From Komagataeibacter sp. FNDCF1 (GTDB taxonomy: Bacteria; Pseudomonadota; Alphaproteobacteria; Acetobacterales; Acetobacteraceae): a stretch of 64,000 nt of DNA. Positions 56,264 to 64,000 of this stretch are shown here, in pieces. Within the stretch, counting starts at the first letter, position 1; each line of letters opens with the position of its first letter. Position numbers and translations under genes: made by a program. Location of the stretch: contig NZ_JAIWOT010000001.1 in NCBI RefSeq assembly GCF_021295335.1, positions 3,309,501 to 3,373,500 of the forward strand, written 5' to 3'. Under the pieces are notes generated by a model, which saw nothing but the letters and a program-made list of their open reading frames with translations, was not told the DNA's origin and did no database searches.

Positions 56264-56390
56264 GAGGCATTCATCTCCCCGGATAAACTGTTACACTCCG
56301 GATCATGACAGCGTTGGGCTGTGCTGCAAGAGTTGAAGAGTAAACAAACTGGAATCCAGAATACCACTTGATCCGCTGGCGGTCACGCAC

Positions 56391-56885
56391 TTGCGTGGGG
56401 AGATGCTCTCCCTTCTGCCGCAACTGCGTGGTTTTGCCCGATTCCTGACCGGACAGCCCGCAGCGGCGGACGATCTGGTGCAGGAAACCGTGCTGCGCGC
56501 GCTCGCGGCGCTTGACCAGTTCACGCCGGGCACCAGCATGAAGGCATGGCTGTACACCATCGCGCGCAACCTGTTTTACGAGCAGGTGCGCCACAGGCGG
56601 CGTGAACATGACGTGATGTCGGACTATGCCCTGCGTCCCGACCGCCCCGAAAGCACGATGGCGGAAGGCGGGGCGGACACCCTGCGCGACCTGGATGGCG
56701 CGATCTGGCGGCTTTCGCCCCGCCTGCGTGAGGCGCTGGTTTTGGTTGGCGTACAGGAAATGACCTATGTCGAGGCCGCCGCCGTATGCGGCGTGACGGT
56801 TGGCACCATCAAGGCCCGTGTCTCGCGCGCGCGGCTGCAGATCATGCAGTACATGCGTACCGACGGGGCCGGGGGCGGGACATAG
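56391..56885 (+). CDS. EcfG-type ECF sigma factor (first copy)
   Basis: A sigma factor of about 164 residues. Region 2 contains RFLTGQPAAADDLVQETVLRAL and region 4 LRLREAL-like helices with VTVGTIKARVSRARLQ. This is the ECF15/EcfG pattern. The reading frame stays open upstream to 56337 and its translation (LDPLAVTHLRGEML) looks like the EcfG N-terminus, so the true start may be the CTG at 56349. TTG 56391 and ATG 56403 are the other choices. It probably drives the general stress regulon. Confidence 0.88.
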   Translation: MRGEMLSLLPQLRGFARFLTGQPAAADDLVQETVLRALAALDQFTPGTSMKAWLYTIARNLFYEQVRHRRREHDVMSDYALRPDRPESTMAEGGADTLRDLDGAIWRLSPRLREALVLVGVQEMTYVEAAAVCGVTVGTIKARVSRARLQIMQYMRTDGAGGGT

Positions 56886-56990
56886 GGCGACTTTACCTGC
56901 CTCCTCGCGTTTTCGTTACATGGGCGGATGTAACCTTTCGCTCTTCCCGTTCATTGCCCCTGCATGAACAACACAGAAGGGGAGAAGAAA

Positions 56991-57554
56991 ATGACCAGCA
57001 GCTTTCATGACGAGATGATTGCAATCCTGCCCCGCCTGCGTGTCCAGGCCCTGTCGCTCACGCGCAACCGTGCGGCGGCGGATGATCTGGTGCAGGATGC
57101 CGTGTGCAACGCGCTTGCCGCACAGCACAGCTTCACGCCTGGCACCAACTTTTCCGCGTGGATGCACCGCATCCTGCGCAACCGTTTCATTTCCGACCTG
57201 CGCAAGAAGCGCGAGACCGGCAACATCGATGACGTGCCCGCCGCCGCCATGGCGGGCAGCGGCGCGCATGAAGAACGCCTGGTGGTCAAGGAACTGGCCG
57301 AAGCCATGGGGCGCCTGCCCGCCGACCAGCGTGAGGCGCTGGTGCTGGTGGTGATGCAGGGCATGAGCTACGATGAACTGGCCGCCGCCACCGGCTGCGC
57401 CGTCGGCACCGCCAAGAGCCGCGTGTTCCGTGCGCGCCGGCAGTTGGCCACCTGGCTCTATGGTGAAGAGCGCGACATGTCGACCGTGGAACTGCGCGGT
57501 GCGGTGCAGCGCCTGCGCTCCCGGGTGGAGGAACAGGCCGTGGCATCGTTCTGA
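56991..57554 (+). CDS. EcfG-type ECF sigma factor (second copy)
   Basis: A 187-residue ECF sigma factor. Region 2 is SLTRNRAAADDLVQDAVCNAL and region 4 GMSYDELAAATGCAVGTAKSRV. It is longer than the first copy by a C-terminal charged tail. GGGGAGAAGAAA upstream fixes the ATG at 56991, not the one at 56964. It lies 105 bases after the first copy and upstream of nepR. Such tandem EcfG paralogues may read different inputs or promoters. Confidence 0.92.
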   Translation: MTSSFHDEMIAILPRLRVQALSLTRNRAAADDLVQDAVCNALAAQHSFTPGTNFSAWMHRILRNRFISDLRKKRETGNIDDVPAAAMAGSGAHEERLVVKELAEAMGRLPADQREALVLVVMQGMSYDELAAATGCAVGTAKSRVFRARRQLATWLYGEERDMSTVELRGAVQRLRSRVEEQAVASF

Positions 57555-57560
57555 CAGGCG

Positions 57561-57680
57561 AATTCCCACTTTGAATTGTGGCGCTGATATGGCACTGACA
57601 CATATGCCCGCGCCAGTCTCTTGGGATAGAACAGGGTATGATGCGGTCCTGGCATGTGCAGGGATTGTAAAGTGGGAATT
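57561..57680. repeat. Separated perfect 12-bp inverted repeat in the nepR upstream region
   Basis: AATTCCCACTTT (57561-57572) and AAAGTGGGAATT (57669-57680) are exact inverted repeats with 96 bases between them. They fill most of the gap between the second sigma gene and nepR. A looping regulator site or paired promoter elements could explain this. Confidence 0.5.
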
Positions 57681-57697
57681 TACTTCGGGATAATGCG

Positions 57698-57880
57698 ATG
57701 GCTCTGAAGGACAAGTGTCCTCCCAGGCAACCAGGAAAGAAGTCCACAGACAGATCGGATGATGCGTTCGAGCTATGGTTGAAGAGGGGGCTGCATCAGT
57801 TGTTCGATGATGTGACCAAGGAACCTGTCCCCGAGGAGCTCCTGCGTCTGATTGAGGAAGACCGGAAACGGACAAAATAA
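57698..57880 (+). CDS. nepR: NepR anti-sigma factor
   Basis: A 60-residue protein. The conserved core WLKRGLHQLFDDVTKEPVPE continues into ELLRLIEEDRKR, as in other NepR proteins. It binds EcfG at rest and is captured by PhyR-P under stress. The stop overlaps the kinase start by one base (TAATG). Confidence 0.93.
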   Translation: MALKDKCPPRQPGKKSTDRSDDAFELWLKRGLHQLFDDVTKEPVPEELLRLIEEDRKRTK

Positions 57881-59799
57881 TGTCCGTATTCCCATCTTCC
57901 GGTCAGGGCAGGCAGCATACCCGCCACCGTAGCCTGTTCACCCGTATCGGGCGTGTGTTCGATGCCGTGCGCGGCCGGATGATGGCCATCATTCTCCTTG
58001 CCGCGACACCCATTGCCCTTATCGGGGCGGTGCAGGCCTGGCACAGCTACCATAGCACGCTGGAAGCACCGGGCTACCGCACGGACATGGCCGTGGCGCG
58101 CATCGATCTGGAACTGCGCCACGAATCCGAACATCTCGGCTCGCTGCTCCAGGCCGTCTCCCGCATGCGCCTCGATGATGTGGGGATGCGTCACATGCTG
58201 GAACTGGTCCAGTCCCTGACCGGCCGGCATTACAGCCAGATCGCCCTGACCGATGACCGGGGCAGCATCCTGTCCGCCGTGGGCCGCATGAGGGACCCGA
58301 CGCCGCTTACGGTAGATGACATGCCCCGGTTCCAGGGCAATGTCGGCATGCGGGCGATAACCGATCCGGTTACCCATGTTCCCGCCTTCTTCCGCATTAC
58401 CGTTGCCACCATGATCGGTGATGATGCCGGTCGCCCGGCGCGTCCGGGCTATCTTACCGCCATCATGCCGCTGGCCTGGCGCAGCGGGATCCTGCAGGCC
58501 AGCGACCCCCGGCTCGATCTCGTGCAGCATGACGGACCGATCGAGATATGGGTGCTCGGAAACGGTGGGCGCATGGCGGTCCCGCTGTGCTCGGACTGTG
58601 CCTGGGCCCCCCGCCCCCCGGAGCGGATCATGCAATGGTCACGTGTCATGATGGCGCAGGGAGAGGAACTGGCGCATATCACGCTGTCCGACGGGGCATT
58701 TTCCGTAGGGCGCGTGATGGGCGGGGTCCATGTCCTGACCATGACACGGCGCAACGCGGGTGAGCGGCATGCCGTGGTGATGTTCGCGATCTCGCTGGTC
58801 ACGAGTGGACTCCTGCTGCTGGTGGGGCTGCTTGGCGCCTCCAAGAGCGCCGACGTGCTGGTGATCACGCCGCTGCGTCGGCTGACCGCATCGGTCAATC
58901 AGTGGCAGCTGGGTGGCATGTATGAAGTCCGCTCCAACTGGGCCATGCCACTTGAGGTCAGGCAGCTGGCGCATGCCTTCAGCAAGGCGACACGCAGGCT
59001 GGCACGGCATGAAAAGCGGCTGGAACGCGCGCAGGTGCGCCAGGAACTGCTGCTCAAGGAAATGCACCACCGCGTCAAGAACAACCTCCAGATCGTGGCA
59101 TCCCTGCTCAACCTGCAGGCAGGCCGCATCCGCCTGCCCGCGGCGCGTGAGGAATTTGCCCAGGCGCGCGACCGTGTGCGCGCGCTGGCCACCCTGCACC
59201 GCTACCTGTACGCCGATGGTGAACTGTACAGCCTGAACATGCAGAGCTTCGTGCGCGAACTGTGCGGCCAGATCATGCATGCCATAGGCGAATCCGACGA
59301 AGGGCGCATCACGCTCGATATCCGTGTGGACGACCTGCTCATGGTGCCCGACCAGGCCGTGCCGCTGGCCCTGATCGTGACGGAGGCGGTCAGCAACACG
59401 ATCAAATACGCCTTTCCCGACCATCAGCACGGCACGCTGGAGGTGGGCCTGCGCGCGCTGGATGGCGGCCGCGCATGCCTGTGGATTGCCGATAACGGCG
59501 TAGGCATGGCCGCCATGCGCAACCAGCCGCAGGGGAATGATCCCGAAGCGCGCAGCGGGATCGGCATGCAGCTTATCCGCGGCTTTGCCCGCCGCTTGGG
59601 GGTGAACTCCAGATGTTTGAGGAAAACGGGACGCGATATGTCCTTGTTTTCCCGCTCAAGCAGCCCGAAGAGGACGAAACGGGCGGCTGACCGCATGCAA
59701 AAATGCATGGCAGAGTTATGTTATGGGCAGTTTAGGGCGGTTCATGATGACTGTCCCTGTGCCGTGTCATTCGGTATAGGGAGCGGTCATGAGCGATGA
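57880..59799 (+). CDS. HWE/HisKA_2 sensor histidine kinase of the general stress locus, 3' end frameshifted
   Basis: A membrane kinase with one N-terminal TM (about residues 35-55) and a second near 300, enclosing a periplasmic sensor domain. A HAMP-like linker follows. The HisKA_2 box is EMHHRVKNNLQIVASLLNLQ with phospho-His 397, and the ATPase site shows EAVSNTIKYAF, NGVGMA and GIGMQLI. The last strand is out of frame. After GFARRLG the family ending appears only if one G is added to the five-G run at 59598-59602, giving ELQMFEENGTRYVLVFPL and a stop at 59690. As it reads now, the protein has 639 residues with an unrelated tail and runs into cydD. It presumably phosphorylates PhyR. Confidence 0.85.
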   Translation: MSVFPSSGQGRQHTRHRSLFTRIGRVFDAVRGRMMAIILLAATPIALIGAVQAWHSYHSTLEAPGYRTDMAVARIDLELRHESEHLGSLLQAVSRMRLDDVGMRHMLELVQSLTGRHYSQIALTDDRGSILSAVGRMRDPTPLTVDDMPRFQGNVGMRAITDPVTHVPAFFRITVATMIGDDAGRPARPGYLTAIMPLAWRSGILQASDPRLDLVQHDGPIEIWVLGNGGRMAVPLCSDCAWAPRPPERIMQWSRVMMAQGEELAHITLSDGAFSVGRVMGGVHVLTMTRRNAGERHAVVMFAISLVTSGLLLLVGLLGASKSADVLVITPLRRLTASVNQWQLGGMYEVRSNWAMPLEVRQLAHAFSKATRRLARHEKRLERAQVRQELLLKEMHHRVKNNLQIVASLLNLQAGRIRLPAAREEFAQARDRVRALATLHRYLYADGELYSLNMQSFVRELCGQIMHAIGESDEGRITLDIRVDDLLMVPDQAVPLALIVTEAVSNTIKYAFPDHQHGTLEVGLRALDGGRACLWIADNGVGMAAMRNQPQGNDPEARSGIGMQLIRGFARRLGVNSRCLRKTGRDMSLFSRSSSPKRTKRAADRMQKCMAELCYGQFRAVHDDCPCAVSFGIGSGHER

Positions 59800-61501
59800 C
59801 AAGACAGTGATGAAGGCGTGGACGAAGACACAGTCGCGTCTGGGGCGCAGGCTGGCCATGCCTGTTGTGTTGCTGGGTCTGGCGGTGGCCATGGTTGCCG
59901 TGGGGCAGGTCTGGTGCGTGGCCAATGTGCTGGCCTGCGTGCTGGTGCCGGGCGGCATGCAGGTGGCGCTGTGGCCGCTGGCCGGTCTTGCCATGCTGGC
60001 CGTGCTGCGCGCCGCGCTGCAGGTGGGGGCGGACATGCTGGCCGCCCGTGCCGGCATGAAGGCGCGCGCCCGGCTGCGCGGCGGGGTGGTCGATGCGATC
60101 CTGCGCGGCGGCCCGGGGCTGCTGCGCAATCATCATAGCGGGGAACTGACCGCACTGGCCGTTGACCGGATCGAGGCGCTGGACGGGTTCTTCTCCCGCT
60201 GGCTGCCTGCTTCGGTGCTGTGGATGGCGGCCCCGCTTGTCATCGGTGTCCTTGCTGCCTTGGTCCAGCCAGGTTCCGCGCTGATCATGGCCGTGTGCGG
60301 CATTGCCGTGCCGTTTGGCCAGGCGCTGTTCGGTATTGGCGCGGCGGTGGCCTCACGCAACCAGTTCCTTGCCATGACGCGCCTGCAGGCCCGTTTCCTT
60401 GATCGCGTGCGCGGGATTGCCACCATCGTGCTGTCGGGCAGGACGGAGGATGAAACCCGCCGCCTCGCCGCCGCGGCGGAGGAACTGCGCGTCCGGACAA
60501 TGAAGGTACTGCGCGTGGCGTTCCTGTCCTCGGCGTCCATCGACTGCGCGCTGGTGGTGGCGCTGGTGCTGGTGGCGCTGCGTAACGGGGCGCAGGTCAT
60601 GGCGCTGCATGAACAGGGCGTATCCGCCACGGTCATGGCGGCGTCCGTGGCACGCGGGCTGTTTGTCGTGCTGCTGGTGCCGGAATTCTTTGCTCCCTTT
60701 CGCAGCCTTGCCCTTGCCTATCAGGACCGCGCCCATGCATCCGGGGCGGCGGCGGCCATGCGGATCCTGCCCGATGCCGCCAGCGTGCGGTCCCAGGGTC
60801 AGGCGCTGCGTGATGCGGGGCACGGTATTGCCGTGACGTTCGAGGATGTCGGCTTTACGTGGGATGCAGCCCGTGGGCCCACGCTGGAACATGTCTCCTT
60901 CAGCGTGCCCGCGGGGCAGGCGGTGGTACTGTGGGGGCCATCGGGCTCGGGCAAGTCCACCATCATCGAGATGCTGCTGGGCTTCATCCGGCCCGACAGC
61001 GGGCGCATCACCATCAATGGTGCCGACATGGCGGGCATTGACCCCACGGCCCTCATGGCCATGACGTCATGGATCGGGCAGAAACCGGTGCTGTTCGCGG
61101 GTACGCTGCGTGAAAACATCCTGTTCGCCCGCCCCGATGCGACCGAGGGCCAGTTGCAGGCGGCGGTCACGGCGGCGGCGGCGGACAGTTTTGTCGCCCT
61201 GCTGCCACACGGGCTTGATACCCGGGTTGGTGAAGGCGGGTTCGGCCTGTCGGGCGGCCAGGCGCAGCGCGTGGCCGTTGCGCGCGCCTTCCTCAAGGAT
61301 GCACCGCTGCTGCTGCTTGATGAACCGACATCCCATCTTGATCCGGAAACGGAGGCGGACGTGTTCACCAGCCTGCGCAGGCTGGCGGAACACCGCACCG
61401 TCATCCTGGCCAGCCATTCACCGGCAGCGGCGGGCTTTGGTGGCCAGCGGATCGACCTTGACCACGGGCGTATTGTCACCAGCGGGGAGCATGCATCGTG
61501 A
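59789..61501 (+). CDS. cydD: Thiol reductant ABC exporter subunit CydD
   Basis: A 570-residue half-transporter: a six-helix membrane domain (about residues 1-330) and an ABC ATPase. Walker A is GPSGSGKST, signature LSGGQAQRVAVA and Walker [13 protein letters not shown]. With CydC it exports cysteine and glutathione to the periplasm, supporting cytochrome bd and c assembly. The ATG at 59789 lies in the frameshifted tail of the upstream kinase. The GTG of cydC overlaps its stop. Confidence 0.92.
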   Translation: MSDDKTVMKAWTKTQSRLGRRLAMPVVLLGLAVAMVAVGQVWCVANVLACVLVPGGMQVALWPLAGLAMLAVLRAALQVGADMLAARAGMKARARLRGGVVDAILRGGPGLLRNHHSGELTALAVDRIEALDGFFSRWLPASVLWMAAPLVIGVLAALVQPGSALIMAVCGIAVPFGQALFGIGAAVASRNQFLAMTRLQARFLDRVRGIATIVLSGRTEDETRRLAAAAEELRVRTMKVLRVAFLSSASIDCALVVALVLVALRNGAQVMALHEQGVSATVMAASVARGLFVVLLVPEFFAPFRSLALAYQDRAHASGAAAAMRILPDAASVRSQGQALRDAGHGIAVTFEDVGFTWDAARGPTLEHVSFSVPAGQAVVLWGPSGSGKSTIIEMLLGFIRPDSGRITINGADMAGIDPTALMAMTSWIGQKPVLFAGTLRENILFARPDATEGQLQAAVTAAAADSFVALLPHGLDTRVGEGGFGLSGGQAQRVAVARAFLKDAPLLLLDEPTSHLDPETEADVFTSLRRLAEHRTVILASHSPAAAGFGGQRIDLDHGRIVTSGEHAS

Positions 61502-63195
61502 AATCCACGGAAAACCGGGAATTTTCGCGTCAGGCACGGCGCGAGGGGGTTCTGGCCCCGGTGCTGCAGATCCTGCACATCTGGCAGCGCCGCGCACCGC
61601 TGCTGACGGCGGGCGCGCTCCTGTCGCTTCTGGCCCTGCTGATCGGGCTGCTGCTCATGCGTGCTGCAGGGCTGCGGGTTGCGGCCATGACGGTGGGCAT
61701 GCTGGTGGTCACCACCGGGGCGCTGCGTATCTTTGGCGTCTCACGCATTGTCCTGCGCTATACCGAACGGCTGGTCACGCATGATGCCATGTTCCGCGCG
61801 CTGGCGGACGTGCGGGTCTGGTTCTTCCGTCATCTGGCGCGCGGCGCGGCCGCGGGGCTGGGTTTCCGCCGGGCGGGGGACCTGCTTTCGCGGCTTGTAT
61901 CAGATGTCGAGACGCTGGATGGACTGTACCTGCGCATCATCATCCCGCTTGCGGGGGCGCTGCTGGTGCTGCCGTTCCTGTTCATTGCCGTCAGCATGGT
62001 AAATACCGAACTGGCGGTGGTGGTGGGCGGACTGTTCGCCTGCGGGGCCTTTGGCCTGCCGCTGGTCGCCGCCATGCTGGGGCGGCGCGAGGGCGGGCTG
62101 GTCAACCATGCCAGCGCACAGCTGCGTATCGGCGTTCTGGACATGGTGGGCGGCCTGCGCGAGATCGCGACATTCGGCGCGGAAGGCCGCATGCTGGACC
62201 ATGTCCATGCACGTGACGCGGCATTGTACCGTGCGCAGATGAAGCAGGCGCGGATGCTGGCCATGGCCGGTGCCGCGTCCTATCTGTGCGGGCAGGCGGC
62301 TGTCGTAGCGGTGCTGGCGGCAGCCCTGGGGCTGGGCCTGCCACGCATCGCCCCCCTGCCTGCGGCGGCGGTACTGTTCCTGACCGTGGCGGCATTCGAA
62401 AGTGTTGGCGGACTGACACGCGCCGGGGCGCTGGCGGGCAACATTACCCGTGCCGCGGCCCGTGTGGTGGCGGTGGGCGCCATGCCCGAGCATGCCCCGC
62501 CGGAAGGCACGGAACCAGCGCCCGCGGGAACCGACATCCGCTTTGAAAACGTATCCTTCCGCTGGCAGGCAGAACGTGCGCCGGTGCTTGATGGCCTGAA
62601 TCTGGCGGTCAGGGCGGGTGAACGTATTGCCGTACTGGGCGCGTCGGGCGCGGGCAAGTCCACACTGGCAGCGCTGCTGCTCAAGGTCGTGGCGCCGGAG
62701 GCCGGGCGCATAACCCTGGGGGGGCAGGATATCGCCACCATCCGCGATGAGGCGCTGCGCGAGCGCATTGCGTGGCTTTCACAGGCGACGCATCTGTTTG
62801 CCGATACGATTCGCGCCAACCTGCTGCTGGGTCGCCCTGATGCGGATGAGGCCGATCTGTGGGCCGCACTGGAACAGGCCCGCGTGGCCGACGTGGTGCG
62901 TGACCTGCCCGAAGGCCTGGACAGCTGGCTGGGGGAAGGGGGCGCAAGCCTGTCCGGCGGTCAGGGCAGGCGCCTTGCCCTGGCGCGCGTCCTGCTTTCA
63001 CGCGCGCCGATCCTGATTCTGGACGAGCCCGCGACCGGTCTCGATGCACGGACCGAACAGGAATTCCTGCTGACCCTGAACGAGGTGACACGCGGGCGCA
63101 CGGTCATCCTGATCGCCCACCGGCTGACGGGGGTAGAAAAACTGGATCAGGCATGGCGGATTTCTGGCGGCAAAATGGCGGCTATTGGTGCATAA
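61498..63195 (+). CDS. cydC: Thiol reductant ABC exporter subunit CydC
   Basis: A 565-residue partner of CydD with the same domain order. The TM domain shows TERLVTHDAMFRALADVRVW, Walker A is GASGAGKST and the signature is LSGGQGRRLALA with LDEPATGLD. The start is GTG in a GTGA overlap with cydD. No cydAB is in this window. Confidence 0.92.
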   Translation: MKSTENREFSRQARREGVLAPVLQILHIWQRRAPLLTAGALLSLLALLIGLLLMRAAGLRVAAMTVGMLVVTTGALRIFGVSRIVLRYTERLVTHDAMFRALADVRVWFFRHLARGAAAGLGFRRAGDLLSRLVSDVETLDGLYLRIIIPLAGALLVLPFLFIAVSMVNTELAVVVGGLFACGAFGLPLVAAMLGRREGGLVNHASAQLRIGVLDMVGGLREIATFGAEGRMLDHVHARDAALYRAQMKQARMLAMAGAASYLCGQAAVVAVLAAALGLGLPRIAPLPAAAVLFLTVAAFESVGGLTRAGALAGNITRAAARVVAVGAMPEHAPPEGTEPAPAGTDIRFENVSFRWQAERAPVLDGLNLAVRAGERIAVLGASGAGKSTLAALLLKVVAPEAGRITLGGQDIATIRDEALRERIAWLSQATHLFADTIRANLLLGRPDADEADLWAALEQARVADVVRDLPEGLDSWLGEGGASLSGGQGRRLALARVLLSRAPILILDEPATGLDARTEQEFLLTLNEVTRGRTVILIAHRLTGVEKLDQAWRISGGKMAAIGA

Positions 63196-63198
63196 GAA

Positions 63199-63247
63199 GG
63201 CGGGCATGCCCGCCCAGAGGATTGACGTGCCCTGTCTCACAGGGCAC
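63199..63247 (+). terminator. Two consecutive hairpins after cydC
   Basis: The first is a perfect palindrome GGCGGGCATGCCCGCC (63199-63214). The second pairs GTGCCCTGT with ACAGGGCAC around a CTC loop (63227-63247). No T-tract follows, so they may terminate weakly or stabilise the mRNA end. Confidence 0.6.
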
Positions 63248-63329
63248 GAAGTAGCGGAAAACCGGGTCGGACACTCCAGAAGACTGAAGGCGGTCCGTCT
63301 TGAATCTCTGAATCAGGAGTAAATTCATC

Positions 63330-63704
63330 ATGCGTCGCCTGTCCCTTCTCCTTGGTCTCGGTCTGCTGACAGGATGCGCTGGTGGCCATCCGGGCAAGTA
63401 TGTCGTGTTCTTTACCGAGAACTCCACCCAGCTTGACGCCCCCGCCCAGACCGTCATCACGCAGGCCGCCCAGCGCGCCGTTGCCAGCCATGCCAAGGTG
63501 CGCGTTGAAGGCTATGCCTCCGCCAGCCATGACCTGTCGGCTGATGAACTGCTGGCCATCGACCGCGCCAAGATCGTGGCCCGGCAGCTTGTGGTTGATG
63601 GCGTGGATACCAGCCGTATCCGCCAGCAGCCCCGTGGCCCGATGAACAACGAGAGCGGTGCCCTTGCCTCCCGCCGGGTCGAGATCGAGGTGGGTGGAAG
63701 CTGA
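63330..63704 (+). CDS. OmpA-like lipoprotein
   Basis: A 124-residue protein. The lipobox LLTGC (near residue 16) follows a short signal peptide. The rest is OmpA-like: [19 protein letters not shown] matches the start of the peptidoglycan-binding domain, and ASRRVEIEV its end. It probably links outer membrane and cell wall. AGGAG 11 bases upstream supports the ATG. It precedes recQ by 23 bases. Confidence 0.85.
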   Translation: MRRLSLLLGLGLLTGCAGGHPGKYVVFFTENSTQLDAPAQTVITQAAQRAVASHAKVRVEGYASASHDLSADELLAIDRAKIVARQLVVDGVDTSRIRQQPRGPMNNESGALASRRVEIEVGGS

Positions 63705-63727
63705 ACGAAGAACCCCCGTTTGACGAG

Positions 63728-64000
63728 ATGACGGCATCCACCGGTCCATCGCGCAACCCGCGTGAAGTACTGGCGGAGGTTTTCGGTTTTCCCGATTTCC
63801 GTGGCCTGCAGCAGCAGGCCGTGGATGAGGTCATGGCCGGGCGCGACTGCCTTGTGCTCATGCCCACCGGCGGTGGCAAGAGCGTGTGCTACCAGGTGCC
63901 GGCCCTGGCCCGCCCGGGCACCGGGCTTGTCATCTCGCCGCTGATCGCGCTGATGGATGACCAGGTGGCCGCCCTGCGCCAGCTCGGGGTCAATGCTGGC
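63728..64000 (+). CDS. recQ: RecQ-type ATP-dependent DNA helicase, N-terminal part only
   Basis: The first 91 residues are present and the rest lies beyond the window. [20 protein letters not shown] is the Q-motif region and [17 protein letters not shown] the Walker [14 protein letters not shown] is motif Ia. The ATG at 63728 is the only good start in frame. Confidence 0.93.
   Translation, partial: MTASTGPSRNPREVLAEVFGFPDFRGLQQQAVDEVMAGRDCLVLMPTGGGKSVCYQVPALARPGTGLVISPLIALMDDQVAALRQLGVNAG

Noticed and set aside
56264-56390. Search for an EcfG promoter (GGAAC-N16/17-CGTT) upstream of phyR, both sigma genes, nepR and otsA
   Set aside because: Only weak matches were found, such as GGATG-N17-CGTT before the second sigma gene. 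I do not call these promoters.
1-64000. tRNA/rRNA genes, CRISPR arrays, insertion sequences, attachment sites and replication origins
   Set aside because: None could be recognised. Gaps are short and contain no cloverleaf, spaced direct repeats or transposase.

Overview
This window is a stretch of a high-GC alphaproteobacterial chromosome, most likely from the acetic acid bacteria (Acetobacteraceae; the Komagataeibacter/Gluconacetobacter group is my best guess). The alphaproteobacterial assignment rests on a PhyR/NepR/EcfG general stress module, an HdaA-type DnaA regulator, a DUF1013 (TrcR-like) regulator, DUF465 proteins and a DUF1134-like protein. The genus guess is inference from overall gene content and the intergenic repeat style. 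I see no tRNA, rRNA, CRISPR array, transposase or prophage. No gap between genes exceeds 300 bases.

Layout. 1-4.7 kb: a SUV3/MgpS-like helicase cut by the left edge, an M17 aminopeptidase, a MarR regulator and a small exported protein. 4.8-10 kb: a surface-sugar cassette, with a WecA/TagO-type sugar-phosphate transferase divergent from a nucleotide-sugar dehydratase, a DegT aminotransferase, a membrane-anchored unknown and a HAD phosphatase. 10-18 kb: an AI-2E-type membrane protein, an MFS exporter, an ABC-F ATPase, ndk, purN-purM and hdaA. 18-22 kb: ppk1-ppx (polyphosphate).

22-33.8 kb is the most distinctive region, a purine/ureide catabolic cluster all on the + strand. In order it holds a dihydropyrimidinase-fold protein that has lost its metal ligands, a LysR regulator, an FMO-like flavoprotein, an AtzG/HpxX-like small protein, an AtzE/HpxY-like amidase, an HpxW-like Ntn hydrolase, an allantoate amidohydrolase, a ureidoglycine-glyoxylate aminotransferase, PuuE allantoinase, UraD and UraH. 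Together these cover 5-hydroxyisourate to oxalurate and the hydrolysis of oxamate. Neither a recognised urate oxidase nor an oxamate carbamoyltransferase is present. The flavoprotein and the dead hydantoinase have no assigned step and are the best candidates for undescribed biology.

34-47 kb: NAD-type isocitrate dehydrogenase, aminopeptidase P, an acetyltransferase, prmA, a UvrD/PcrA helicase, two RadC-family genes (one without catalytic residues) around a HAD phosphatase, purE-purK, two divergent DUF465 genes, a DUF1013 regulator, hsp20 with a ROSE-like leader, and rpmE. 47-54 kb: mscL, a lipoprotein, secD-secF, a Gfo/Idh oxidoreductase and a second ABC-F ATPase.

54-59.8 kb is a compact general stress locus: otsA (trehalose-6-phosphate synthase), phyR, two EcfG-type sigma factors, nepR and an HWE/HisKA_2 sensor kinase whose 3' end carries a one-base frameshift. 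59.8-64 kb: cydD-cydC, an OmpA-like lipoprotein and the start of recQ. Three copies of a paired-hairpin repeat lie between convergent gene pairs (about 12.7, 15.4 and 33.8 kb).
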